Below are positions 21,111 to 33,000 of a DNA stretch of 64,000 nt, piece by piece; the first letter of the stretch is position 1; each line of letters opens with the position of its first letter. The position numbers and the translations under genes were made by a program. The notes under the pieces are model-generated. The model was not told the DNA's origin, searched no databases, and was given only the letters and a program-made list of their open reading frames with translations. Origin of the DNA: Coriolopsis trogii (taxonomy: Eukaryota > Basidiomycota > Agaricomycetes > Polyporales > Polyporaceae); assembly GCA_020543525.1 (NCBI GenBank), contig JAHYIO010000031.1, positions 1,302,001 through 1,366,000 on the forward strand, written 5' to 3'.

Positions 21111-22655
21111 ATGTCTGAAGTATAGTACATGCAAACTGCTGTTCTCACTGATGGCCATTCAAAGGGTATCACTGCAGCCACCTTCAACACCAACGGATCG
21201 CTCCTTGCCACTGCAGCCCTTGATGGGACGGTTTGCAGTTGGGAGACGGACAAGTTCTCTCTGATTTACAGCTACTACTCAAAGACTGCCGTGACTGCGG
21301 TTGCATGGTATACGCACGATACCCTGATCTGCAGCTTGGCGGATAGGGTTATCTCTTCCTTCATGAAGTGGGGAAAAGTACGCGTCTTTGTCCTCATTCA
21401 TATGCATTGACCGCTGACGGGCTTCAGAAAATGACGCGTCTATCGGGATTCTGGGCTCATCTCTTCCCTGTTGAACATATCGCCATCAATGGCAAGATGG
21501 TGGCATCAGGAGCCCATTGTGAACTGACTGTATGGAAATGGGACACCAATGGTGAGCGATCTTGCATCCAACCTCAGCAGATGTATTATGGCTTACTCTG
21601 GTGCCAGCTGCCTTTGTGCACATTCTTACCTCTATCCCTATCCCCATCAAGATCTCTGATGAGAGCGACGAGGGATTGTCAGAGGGGTCACTGAGCATGA
21701 GAGCGACCCAAGCCCTGGCAAGTCGTCCAAGCAGGGCTCTCCACAGCTCGATACCTCCGAGGTTCTTGTCACTGGAGTTGCCTGGGTTACATCGTGGCTA
21801 TTCGTCACGTACTTGAACCATGGTATTCGAGTGTTTGACAGCACCACTTGGGAGAACATGAGGATCATAGTACCCAAAACCCTGATGTACGTCTGATTGT
21901 TGTGTACTCATGGCGGCGCTGATTGCTGCACCACAGCCTCAAGTCCAGCCTCTCACCAAACGGGGGTTACCTGGCGGTGTTAAGCCTGTCCGGCGGTTTC
22001 AACGTATATGACCTTTCTGAAGGCGAACATATTCGTAAGTTTCACCACGAATTGACAAGTGATGCGTGTGCCATCCTGGTGCTCTTTATCCACAGCGGCC
22101 ATGCCATCCCGGTGCTCTTATCCACGGCGGCCATGCCATCGTGGGTGGGAGTACGACAGGCTCCGTCAACATCTGGTTTGTGGAGTCGTGCGCCCAGCTT
22201 GATCCTCTAATCATACCCGGTTCGTTGTCACTCTCCTATCGTAATCTCTCTGGCTTACGATGCGCCCAGACAAAGCAACGGTCCTCACCATCGCGGTAAG
22301 CTCACTCTCAGCTGGTCTTTCATCTCTTACTCATGTTTGCCTGCAGGCCCACTATTCCGAAGCAAATGATCGGTTCATCATCGCAACTGGTACCATGACC
22401 GACAAGTCCTGCACCATCATCTGGACTGCTGGTTCCAATGCCGCATCCACTGCGTCCACCGATGACAAAGGCTCTGCCCTAGGCAAAGATGTGGTAGGGC
22501 CCACTCCCAAGGCTGATGTGCGTTGTATTGTATCATCATATAGGCACATATTGACCCTTTGACAGACATGGCATAGCGAGTTGGTGCTGTCGCTATTGAG
22601 TGTGATGGTGATTATTGTCGCCATATTGTACGCTCTGGATGAGGCTGATATGTGA
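21111..22655 (+). CDS. WD40-repeat protein with a C-terminal membrane segment (possibly decaying)
   Basis: WD40 blades are visible: LTDGHSKGITAATFNTNGSL, LATAALDGTVCSWETD, AINGKMVASGAHCELTVWKW, VTGVAWVTSWLFVTYLNHGI, RVFDSTTW, LSPNGGYLAVLSLSGGFNVY and VGGSTTGSVNIWFVES. A final exon encodes WHSELVLSLLSVMVIIVAIL, then YALDEADM and a stop at 22653-22655. Clear introns include 21378-21427, one near 21,888-21,937 and one just before ACATGG at about 22,566. The first ATG (21111) is followed by TAG at codon 5 (21123-21125), where a Gln codon would give a normal start, so translation may begin at ATG 21129 or the gene may be dying. A 35-bp duplication (22,066-22,135) spans a splice acceptor. A prope­ller plus a single C-terminal helix suggests a cytosolic WD40 platform anchored to an internal membrane. 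Partners are unknown. Confidence 0.6.
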
Positions 22656-23296
22656 GACGTGATGGATACATATATGTAGAGATGCTGTAAAATATGGCAA
22701 TGCTTGCAAGAATATGGTGTGCTCTCTTCAATGGGATGACCACCGTGGCGTTGGTCGATATCTTCACAGCGACGCAGAGACCCAGTGGAGCGTCCCGGCA
22801 TATTGCGGATTCTCTTCACAACACTACCACGTGGCACATCCTCATGGGTTAAGCCTGAACATCCCGGACCCTCTCCTACCACCGCCGCCGCTCTTTGAAT
22901 ACACAATTTACTTGTACTACACAATGCGATCCACTGCAAACTTCAAGTCTCCAGAGATTACTAGATATACGGCTGTCAGCACTGTCCATTACGCCTGTCT
23001 CATGGCGTCAGTGAGTGTTCGCTTTCTTGGTTCCTTTGCATCCTTCTTTAAGGATAGTCTTCCTTTGCAACAACCCCTGAACGCTCCTTACAATGCTTTG
23101 CCTTTACATACCGAAGCCTGCACTACAAATGAGGTGTGCTCGATGACTCACCCCCCCATTCTCCACAACACCACACCACGCAACATCTCCTCTATACCAG
23201 TCTTCCTGGCCGTCCTTCCAATGGTGATCCGTGCTCGAGTGTGTGGCTCCTTCTCCTCCTCGACGCGTGCGCGGGGTGCCGTTGATGACGACTCGC
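22656..23296 (+). other. Intergenic region between the WD40 gene and the 270-residue gene
   Basis: A plus-strand open stretch (22,714-23,296) covers it, but it has no family signature, no good splice context and a composition like non-coding DNA. A promoter for the next gene is expected near 23,150-23,290, which is C/T-rich. Confidence 0.3.
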
Positions 23297-24213
23297 ATGT
23301 CTAAGAGAAGTAGTATCAGGTATGTGGCTCACATTCTCTGTATGTTGGGACCTGGATGCTGATTTGCTCAGTCTCATGAGGCTGAAGGACATTCCAAAGA
23401 AGCGAGCCCCCACTCCTGGCCCATCGACGACCTTAGATCGTGTTTGCAAAGGCTCCGCCTCGCAGCAGGGTGCCAACTCTACTGGTTCGGTGAAGGCTAA
23501 TGGAACTTCGCAGACTCATAACGAGTCTCTCCTCACCAAGACATCTCGTTCACCGTCTCCCGCCCCAGCCCCTCAACGTCACTCTTCCCGGCCCACGGCC
23601 AGTGCCTCTATGTGTCTCACCAGATCTACCTCTCGCACTTTGCTGAAGGGAAAGGCGTCCACCGGTGGTAAGAAGTCTGCCTCCAATGCCATTGCCTCTC
23701 ATCTCCAGGAACATGGAGGACTCGCCACTCGGTATGGGGAGCATGTACGTCTGATAGTCTCTCATGGCTGCCATTGTACCAACTGATCCTTCTTAGGATA
23801 GTGAGCCTATCTTCATCAGAGATGAACGTGTAACCTCGACCACCAACTCAGAGGTTATCACCTACTTCTGGGAGTCGTTCACCACAAAGCAACTCCACCA
23901 GCCTCCTGATCTGTCTGCGTACCCGGACCTCAACCTTGGCGATGTGTATATCAACATCGTCAAAGAGGAGGTTCCTGCCGTACAGCTATGGATTTGGTCT
24001 AGCAGAGATGATCAAGAGTATTGGAGGCATGCTAGGGAGGGTGAGGTGCGCGAAGATGGTCGTCGGTTGACTGTCACACCCAGGCAGCAGCAGCCGTCTT
24101 GGGTGGTCATGCCCCATTCTCAGCAACAATGTTTGAACCTCGGAACCCAGCAAGCTGAGTGGAAGCTATGTGAATGTGTCCCATGGGCCGTGTGTGCTCA
24201 ATGGACTTCATGA
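23297..24213 (+). CDS. Intact three-exon gene, 270 residues, unknown function
   Basis: ATG 23297 opens exon 23297-23319. Introns 23320-23371 and 23745-23796 (52 bp each, GTATGT and GTACGT donors, CAG and TAG acceptors) join it in phase to exons 23372-23744 and 23797-24213. The N-terminal half is basic and Ser/Pro/Thr-rich (RLKDIPKKRAPTPGPSTT, TSRSPSPAPAPQRHSSRP), probably disordered. The second half looks folded: EPIFIRDERVTSTTNSEVIT, YFWESFTTKQLHQPPDLSAY and DVYINIVKEEVPAVQLWIWS. There are no membrane helices and no recognised domain. It is one of only a few gene models in the window without a stop or frameshift. It lies downstream of the WD40 gene on the same strand. Confidence 0.6.
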
Positions 24214-24599
24214 GGATTCTGGAGGCACAAGCCTGATTTCGAGCATGGACTAGAGCAGCAGTCCCAAATCCAGAGCTACTCCGAGTCGGCATTTTGCGAC
24301 ACAGCGCCTCAAGACACGCCTCCGCATTTCCTCATGGGCACTGGCAGTGGCACTTGGCGTTATTTATCGTGAACAAGAAGAGCCAGTGGCTCACTCATTG
24401 TTGAAAGACAATCATCCTTGCATCCTCTCTCTGCTCAGCTGCTCCTTGTTTCCTTGCTGCAGCTCAACATAGCTAGGAATAGCTCCCTCTCGATCTTTTT
24501 CTGCAAACCTGGGTTTGTTATCTGCACCTGAGGTAGGTAGCTCAGCATTGCAAAGTGGCTCAGCTCTGGGAGACTACTAATCTAAACTGCTGCTCATAG

Positions 24600-25030
24600 C
24601 ACTAAACTCTACACAACCGTGTTTCTATCCATTGATGCCTCACGTTACGACCCTGGTAGATTTCTAACCAATTCCTCCAAAGCGACCAGTATGTTCCTCA
24701 TTATGTTGCCACTTGACTCGTGTTTAACACATATCACCAGAGAAGAACGAAGCTGAGAGAAGGGTGCACTTCCCGGAGAGCTCCACACCCAAATCTCCGA
24801 CCAGACGTGCTGCACGTGCGACGACCAAGTCGGCAGCTTCATCTGGTGCAGGAGCATCGTACACCATCGTTCTACTTTCTTGCATGGCTGCGCTCACTCT
24901 GAGCTTGTGGTGGAGGCCGCTCTTACTCCAAGGTCGCAACGTTCTCTCTGGAATGGACTCTATTATCCCACGTGCTAGCAGCATCATCACGCTCCCTATC
25001 TCCCGACTGCAATCATTCTCTAGTGTTTGA
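24600..25030 (+). CDS. 3' end of a gene for a single-span membrane protein (partial model)
   Basis: Two exons fit. The first ends at about 24,689 (SIDASRYDPGRFLTNSSKAT). The second, after an intron with GTATGT donor and ACCAG acceptor, ends at TGA 25028-25030. The second exon encodes a Lys/Arg/Thr-rich stretch (PKSPTRRAARATTKSAASS), one hydrophobic helix (YTIVLLSCMAALTLSLWW) and a short tail. Upstream exons and the start are not clear; 24,214-24,600 holds only short frames. It shares the architecture of a near-C-terminal helix with two other genes here, without sequence similarity. Confidence 0.4.
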
Positions 25031-25250
25031 AGGTCCAGTCAAGTCCGGTCTTTTGACCTCTTGCAAATTGACCATAACTTGACCGTAACCTGACCACTAC
25101 CAAAATAGACAACCGGACCACTTAATCAGTCATTGAGTAACCAGACTGGACCTTGGTCAGATCATTGGTCTTAACCGGTCATTGACCGATATTGGTTATG
25201 AACCGGTCATAACCGGTCATGACTGGTTATGAACCGGTCAACCATCTAGC
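25031..25250. repeat. Cluster of short palindromic repeats (ACCGGT / GACCGGTCAT type)
   Basis: Between 25,045 and 25,245 the motifs TGACC, GGTCA and the palindrome ACCGGT recur in both orientations, densest at 25,165-25,240 (AACCGGTCAT several times). This resembles the subterminal repeats of a DNA transposon end (hAT-like) or a small MITE. A matching second end was not found. Confidence 0.5.
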
Positions 25251-26477
25251 ATACATAAGCCCACACAGATTCAATTGATATACCATACCAAACTACTAGA
25301 GCTAACACCTAAGCATCGGACTCTACACCACCAACATCTTCTTCCATCTCCAGCAGGAGCTGCTCATCCTTCCTCCATGTATGCATACTCTTCCAGCTCA
25401 AGCTCCTTGATAATGTCCTCATTCTCGCTTGCATAGTCAATAAGGAGGGGCCTCCAATGATGCTCCAAGCATTGCAAATGCTTGAACACACGTGGTGACA
25501 GACGCGAACGGCAGTCCGTCAGATGGTTTTAGGAGCCTGCATCTAGTTTGGCCCTGGAGTTCTGGGTTCAATGCCTAGGGTAGCCAAAATGCAACCAACT
25601 TTATTTGACAGATAAGTAGATTGAAGATAACTAATTTGTATTGCTTGTGTTACTCAATTAGAAAAGGTGTGCAGGAAGTGTGTTGACAAAACCTATTTGT
25701 CAGTGCATTTCCCACACCCTCTTTCTAATAAAGTAAGTAAAAGTAAGTAAAAAGTCAGTAAGTAATTGAAATGTTTTAATAAAAATCTTCTGCTTGCTCA
25801 GTGCTTACAAAAAACTATAAAGAACATATGCCCACTTGTATTTCAGATCTGCAGACAGAATAGATGACAATGCAATACTGCACAAGAGTTATATAATCAA
25901 GGCATGTGATAAGTTATGTGACATGGTCATGTGATTACAATATGTGACTGTTTCTCTTAGGCTGTTATATGATAGGAGTATGTTATGCAACCAGATTAAG
26001 TTATATGACCTATTTAGTTATGTGACACCACTCTGTCAATGCATCTTTCTCAGGCAAGGTCATGTGATGCAGCCACAGCCACATGTTGCAGTACATGTCT
26101 TTCCTTATATGGGCAATTTAATATTGACTATAACTTCTTTGCTACTGCACTATAGGGTACAAAAATGGTACTATCACAATGAGTGTAAGAGAGAAGGGCT
26201 ACATATTGGTATTATAATATGTCCAGGTCTGTTTTTATACACCTCTAACTTTCCCAATTTAGACAAGTGTATATTGGCCTTAATACAGTCCATATATACT
26301 CAATAAGCAACATTGTTATATCATTATCATATCTTTGTATCTGGCTACCCATTGAGATTGTAAGTATCTGTTATTACTGATGTAATTTGGTAGATCAGTA
26401 CAACTGGTAATAGATTATTAACTGCATTAGGCATATAAGTAGAGGCTGGGTGTCTGCTAGTTGTAATAGGTTCAAAT
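25251..26477. other. AT-rich region, no gene recognised
   Basis: AT-rich DNA begins here. Only short chance frames are present, plus a low-copy AGTAAGTAAA tandem at 25,730-25,765. Nothing else is supported. Confidence 0.5.
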
Positions 26478-26929
26478 GAGTCAATAGCACTGCCAAGCCG
26501 ATTAGAATGAAATTAAGATTTGCCAGCTTGAGCATCTAGATGCTATAGTAGCTGTGCATTCTGTTCACAGTCCAAAAGCAATGGTAATTGGAACTTGAAT
26601 ACAAATTCCCATGTACATGACAAAGGGTAACACACGTTTGGTGGGAAGCTCGCTCCATTAAAAACAATTTCTTCATACAATTGTAACTGAACCATAGTAT
26701 GAAAAGATCTGGCTCCTGCTACAGGATTTTGAGCAATGAGTTTAAAATGTTCATCTTGGTCACAGTAGGAGAAATAGCATTTTAATAATACTTGAACCAA
26801 GTCCATGTCTGAAATGCTGATCAATGTTTCACTCTTGGGCAGACTCTGCAAAACATCGCTAGTTCTGCTACAAATACCAAACTGGCCATGGGAGAAGAAC
26901 CATTTGGGAACCTGGAGACAAAAGATCAT
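26478..26929 (-). repeat. Dispersed repeat with a minus-strand coding relic, first copy
   Basis: 26,478-26,690 is repeated, diverged but alignable and in the same orientation, at 37,834-38,055. A minus-strand frame of about 128 residues crosses it: LISISDMDLVQVLLKCYFSY, NPVAGARSFHTMVQLQLYEE and CYPLSCTWEFVFKFQLPLLL. The NPVAxAxxFHxMV block recalls the N-terminal Helitron-like domain of basidiomycete Helitron proteins, but the match is short and I would not insist on it. Confidence 0.45.
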
Positions 26930-27059
26930 CAGTGTGGTTTCTCAGTTATGTTTAAGCATGTGATACAGTTCAGGACTTCCTGCTATGCAGAATGTTGCTC
27001 CCTTGGCCGGCAATGGCTGGACTCAAAACAGGGCCTACAAAACTCTGTCTAGCCTTGAG

Positions 27060-28050
27060 ATGTCAGCCTGAAATCTCGAATATGGTGAATAGGCTATGAA
27101 GGAAATTATGCCTTCCCAACCATGCAACTCAACCTGTCATCAACCAAGCGTGCTGACTCTGCAACTAGTGAGCAATGATGGCAGCAACTCAATGGGTGCC
27201 ATCACCTGTATGGTTGTGTATAGTGGCCTTGGCCTAGGCAAGCATCCAGATTACTTTTTTATCGCAGACCTTGGTATGGCAATCTATGAGTTGTATGTAT
27301 CTCTTGTCCGGGTGTTATGCTCTTCATGTTTGCCATGCCAAAAATGCGCATATTATAAATCTGATTTCAATTGCCTCAGACCCTGCTCTTTGCAATCTTT
27401 GTGTATGATTGACTAATTGCATCTCAGTATTGGAAGGTCTTGTTTCTGTCTGCTTTTGCAGTTCATGATGGTATGGTAGCTTTCTACCTATGCCCCTCTA
27501 GCCCAGAGCCCCTATCCTTGGTCATACTGTTTTGTCATTGTATGCTATCTGCCTTGGGTGATAATCGTCAGCTATGCTTTGCTAGCTTTTGCTGCACTGC
27601 CAGGGAATAACTTTCTACACCTCCCTCCTGAGTTCCTGGATCCTTGGTGGGATTACATGGCCCAACTATGCACCACTTGAGATATCATGTTCATCTATGT
27701 TATAGATTGGACAATGCACCTGTGCACACCAATATTGCCAACTGGATCACCCCTAGTCAGTATCTCATACCACCAGAAGCATTTGTGCAGTTCTTCTACC
27801 AATATGTCAGCTTACCTACAATTTGAGAATAACCATGCACACAGTACAAGATTGATTTTGAGAAACTCAGTGAATGTTTCTCTGTTGTCAATAAGAATGG
27901 CAGTACAATCACTGGGAACTGCACCCTGGGTCAATGTTATTTTTGAGACTCTTTATTGCGGTCATGCAGGTGCTTTCATGGCATGGCAAGAACACCTTGA
28001 GTGGCAGGAAAAGTACATTCCACACGTTGCCTATCTCACATAGCATAGTA
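27060..28050 (+). pseudogene. Second TET/JBP-like dioxygenase copy, catalytically dead relic
   Basis: In the same order as the gene at 11.2-12.4 kb, the plus strand reads (in changing frames) GYEGNYAFPTMQLNLSSTKR, GAITCMVVYSGLGLGKHPDY, FFIADLGMAI, VLEGLVSVCFCSS, a stop, WYGSFLP, SYCFVIVCYLPWV, FAALPGNNFLHLPPEFLDP, HTNIANWITPSQYL and YKIDFEKLSECFSVV. The HxD motif is gone. The distal His has become Tyr (27473-27475, TAT) and the cofactor-binding Arg has become Cys (27528-27530, TGT); both substitutions are single C-to-T changes. Numerous stops and frame changes confirm a relic. Confidence 0.7.
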
Positions 28051-28434
28051 CATCTCCACCTCACTCTCTCATCCAACATGGTGATGACATCTTTCAGAGT
28101 CTGCATCCTCAGCAAGGAGATCTCCAAATAAATGTGTGTTATTTGTTCCGGGATACTTCAATCATGACTCCACGCTAGTTCCTTGGATGAGTCATGCATG
28201 TGGGTCTGAGCTTGTGGCCGCTAGGAGCAATGTGACCATCTCCCCAGTTTGATTGGGTCCAATCTCAGGGGGTTTGATCTCAGGCAGTATGTGGACGCTC
28301 ATATTGCATAGGTCTCCCACAGCAAAGAAGACCCCTGCCACTGCTCTGGTGCTCCTCTCACCATTGATGGTGCATGACCTGTCAGTGTTCATGACCAAGG
28401 TTATCACATCCTCCTGTATTTTCATAGAGTCGTC

Positions 28435-29263
28435 CAGGCTCCTGCCCATCCGTCTTCTTGGGTTGAGGCCAGAATCTCGAAGGGAGAGGTCGAGCAGAAG
28501 TAGTAAGCGCCTGTTCAATCAGGTCACGTGTCTAAGTGTGTTGGGCCTCAACCCTCTAAGACGGCTGGCACCAAATATTGGTAAACAACGGAGCCCCGGC
28601 TGATAGACGCCTCGTCCGCTGCTCCATTTGGTAGCTTTGTATTCGACCAACCGACTCTCGCTGCTCTCGCGCTATGAATCGGATCGTGGTTTTCCTCAAC
28701 ACACTCTCATATCTCAAAGCACGGCGCATTACTGTCTCAAATCTCGTTCTGTTTTTAGTCTTGCAGCAGCCCAATACCACGCCTCATCCACTCCTATGCG
28801 ATCTTGTCTCCAATGTCAAGCCCACCTTCTCTAGCCTGCACTACCACCCTGCAACATCACCACCACATCTTCTTGCCCGCGGAGAAGAGCAAGGGCGACT
28901 TCGCACTGCCAGAGACAAGGACGGCATTTAAATTGATCCTCTGTCTTCTGTCTAATGTCGGGGATGGAGGGGAGAGAAGGCAGTGGTGGATGTTAAGACA
29001 TGTGCAGGCCAATCGGTCAATGTCGCATTCCAGATAGCAAGTCGAGTATTCTCTGCGGCGTAGCTACCAAATGGAGCAGCGGACAAGGTGTCTATCAGCC
29101 GGGGCTCCGTTGTTTACCAATATTTGGTGCCAGCCGTCTTAGAGGGTTGAGGCCCAACACACTTAGACACGTGACCTGATTGAACAGGCGCTTACTACTT
29201 CTGCTCGACCTCTCCCTTCGAGATTCTGGCCTCAACCCGAGAAGACAGATGGGTAGGAGCCTG
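28435..29263. mobile_element. Foldback element: two 202-bp inverted arms around a 425-bp loop
   Basis: 28435-28636 and 29062-29263 are inverted copies, nearly identical by eye (about five mismatches in 202 bases). The enclosed 425 bp is GC-balanced, unlike its AT-rich surroundings, with a C-rich plus-strand frame but no recognised protein. No clear target-site duplication was found at the arm ends. Confidence 0.8.
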
Positions 29264-29518
29264 AGAGTCATCATTGTTGCCTCTTCTCACATGAAAATGC
29301 ACAGAGCCTTCCTGACATCTCCATGCTTACTCAGCAATGAACGGAAGCAAGATCCTTGCTGGCCACCTCCCTTTGGAAAGCTTCCCACTTGATTGACTGA
29401 TCTTCTGGTCGCCACACGAGTGGGTTGCACTTATCAGGCAGCGTGCACAGCATCTATAGTAGGCTCGGTACCATCCGTTTGGGTTCTAGGAGAAACACCT
29501 GAACGGCTGGGCCAACCC

Positions 29519-30077
29519 ATGGGAGGTTTGGCATGGTCGCCCAATTTGGTACCCCATGTGAAAACATACTTGGAATTTGTGCATGCAAGGCTTTAAGTGG
29601 GAGGTGAATGCAGCGGGAAAAGTCATAGGATGCTGTATCCTCAGAACAGAGGACATAATTGTATGCTAGCAGTACATAGAAGTGTTTTGTATATACTCAA
29701 TTGCTGCTGCGTGTTAGCATGCAGCAGGGGAGCATTTCACCCTCTCGAAGACGTTGGACAGCCAAAGGGTGCTAATGCCATTGGAGAGTGCCCACTGGTC
29801 TCTGCGTGCAGTGCGAGAGATAGGCAGCTAAATACCTGGCTGTTCTCTCTCTCCCTTCTCGTGGAAAAACACGCATTGAGAACACCTCTATGTGAAGATT
29901 TGAGTATATAGAAGTTTTTTCTTACATGCCTCCATGCCGGTTTGTCTCTTTCATATTGGGGTTTGAGAGGATTCCAGGATTCTGGCATGCCAACAATGAA
30001 AACAGCCCTTTGGCCAAAATCACATATACGTTTTCACATGGGGTACCAAATTGGGCGACCGCGCCAAACCCCCCCAC
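29519..30077. repeat. Small inverted-repeat element
   Basis: The stretch 29519-29566 (containing GGTCGCCCAATTTGGTACCC) recurs inverted at 30027-30077. About 460 bp lie between, including a shorter inner inverted pair (GTATATACTCAA near 29,690 and TTGAGTATATAG near 29,902). It is probably a non-autonomous DNA element. Confidence 0.5.
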
Positions 30078-30079
30078 GA

Positions 30080-33000
30080 GTACCAGTTGTTTGGAAGGTG
30101 ACCCCCATTTCGCACTCTACCATCACCTCCTGATCAACTGGTTGTCGATTCCACATCTCTAGGGCCCGTGATGCGCACAGACAGGTTCTCCTAGAGCAGA
30201 AATGGATGCTATGTGCTCGAAGTTGCCAAGCTTATGGGAATCCCACAGGCAGACCATCTTTTCAAGGGCACTTGAGAGTCAGTTGAGCTTGGCTGGGTTG
30301 GCGCAGGCATGGTTCCACATTGGCACAGCGCGCAGGAGGTCCCACGTATATGCGAGACCTTCAAGTTGCAGTCCATATCTCTTTGCCATCTTGACATGCA
30401 CCTTCAGATTATCAGATAGGCCTTTGGCTAGATGTTTCTAGCTTTGGAGGAACAGATTGATACAAAGGTCAGATTCACATGATCAGCAGCAACATTTGCT
30501 GACATGTGCTGTGAACATGTATGTTGTCTATGAAGAAAGCCCACAGTGGTCGGCCTGGCCAAAGTTGAGGTAGGCCTTCAACCACATAACATTGATTGGC
30601 TGGAAGATATAGGTGCATTATGCCCACGGGCATGTTGAAGCTGTCATCAACATACCCTCAAAGGCTGTGAGAGGTCCCTGGTGCATGGTAGGTGTCTGTG
30701 ACTTCCTTCCAGACTGGTGATCCAATTGGAATCACCTCCGTCTTTACCCCAAGTTCTTCAGCCTGCTTGCTGTTGACTTTGGCCTTGAAGCTAAGCGTTG
30801 TTTGTATGCATTTCCCGCCTGTGTACTGCCTTCACAGTCTCATTATCCTGTTGAATGGTGTTGTGATGCAGCCATGCCATCTCCGCCATGCGCTTGGAGT
30901 CCCTTTCATCCAGGGTTTTGCCAGCACATCCCCACATATCCTGCCTTTTGAGACATGGGATGTGGTCCTTATTTTAGTCTGGCCTAGTACTTTGTCAGTC
31001 AGATATTCCCTATTCAGTCAATAGGTGGCTCTCAAGTTCTGCTGCATCCCCTTGTATTATGTTTGCTTCAGGTCTCGAACTTGCCGCTGCTTTTGCTGCT
31101 TTTTCGCATCTATCCAGGAGTGGTCATCGTTCAGATTACTCAGCCATGCCTCGAAATCTCGTATGTCTGCCTGTGCGAGCAACAGTCTTCTGCTTGCCAT
31201 GTCGAAAGCTTGCCACACTATGGCATGCGCAACCTGCGCGCCCATCCCGCGCCGCTCCAGCCTAATATACTGAATATACTGACACTCAATGGATGGACTG
31301 CTGGCGCGACAAGACTGACTGGTTGCACGGTTATCTTGCGCAACCTCTGGGTGCGGGGCAGCCACACAAACACACTTACATAGTTTTAATCTTTGAGGTT
31401 CAGCAAGTCTGGGAGATAATTGAATTGCTACTATACACTCTTCTTTTAGGCAGCTACAGCAGCACAGTACAGTTTCAACGGCTGGAGTGGCAACACCAGC
31501 AGCAGATCCCTTGGACAAGTCTGCATCTGCAGTCAATGAGGACGATGAAGCACTGGAGATCGATCAGAGCTCCTAGCTGGATGTCAGCTGTTGTCCCAGA
31601 TCCGAGAGCAGAGCCCACTGGGGATCTCCTGGCCTGGAGAGCCACCACAACGAGACTGGGATTCCCACTCAGGAGAACCTGCAGATGAAGCACTGACTCT
31701 GTCCTGCCAAGCACATCCCCTCATGCAGGCGGACCCTCTAAGTCCCGTACTGCAGCTGCTGAACAGATGCCAACATCATAAGCAGGACAAGCTCCTGCAA
31801 AGGATGACTCTATGAGTAGCCACGCCCAATATGACTCAGACCACCTGCACTCTCCAACTAATCAAAAGGAAGGTGTTGCCATTGTCATCAATGCAAGCGA
31901 TGTGAGCATGGCCAATGTAATGGGACAAGTCATAGTCCCTGGCTGAGCAATACAAGTGTCAGTACTATGCTGGGGGGCATCATAGAAAATATGCTATGTG
32001 TGTATGAACCAACCTCAAGGTGTTCTACGTCTTGCATCCAGATTGTCCGAAGCCCCATTGAATGAGGACAAAACTTGGTTGAGGGTTTATAATAGCGGTG
32101 GGCTGGAGGTCCACCCATCCAACAACACGAGTCTATACCAGTTCAACAAGGATCTGGGCCTCAAGCGGGCCTCTCCAGAGTAGACCACATCTGTATGACC
32201 CTGATATATTCTCTGGGGCACGCGCAAATCCAGGAGTCCGAGGTGAAAACAGACCATAGCCTGGTCTCAGTCCAAATTACCTCGGATGAGACCGCGGAAG
32301 TAGGGCCAGGGCAGCCGGTTTTTGCACTACACATGCTGAGAGACAAGCCACTGAGCAGGAAAATCAATGCATAAGGACTTGAGGCAATATGCTGCTCAAT
32401 GAGCTGTGCCAGTCTGGACTGCGCACAGCTAAGACCAATACACAAGTTTAAAGTCAATGCCTGCCAAGCTATTGGTGCCACGCCGGCTCAGCAGCAATGG
32501 GCGATGACTGCGAGACTGGGACACGGGCATTGAGCACGGGTGCCTAAGCCTGCTCTGCAGCAATGTCTTGGGAGATGCAGCGTTATGCACATTGTTGCCG
32601 GTTGCGCGGTCGTGATCTGGGCTTAGCGTTGTTTGCCACATGTGCTCTTTTTCCCTCTGTGCACCTTGTCAGTCTTCCGTCCATTTCCGGACTTCTTTGG
32701 GACATCGTGCCATATCTGTCAGCTGCCTACTTGGAGGGGGCAGTTGAGGTTGATGATGGCCCTGCCTCTCTATTGTCGCCCTATTGGTGTAGGTCTTTGA
32801 CCATCAGACCCTGCCATCCCTGCATCCCAGTTCTGAGTGACAAGTTGAGTGGCAAAGATGCAGAAGTTCTTGCTCACCCACAGCTGGGTCTTCACTTTAT
32901 GGTGTAATAGTGGGTTAGCACTGGAGGAGTGAATATTCTCATCTTTGTCCATAGATACAGACTTTATGGTGGGTTAGCACTGGAGGAGTGAATAATAGTC

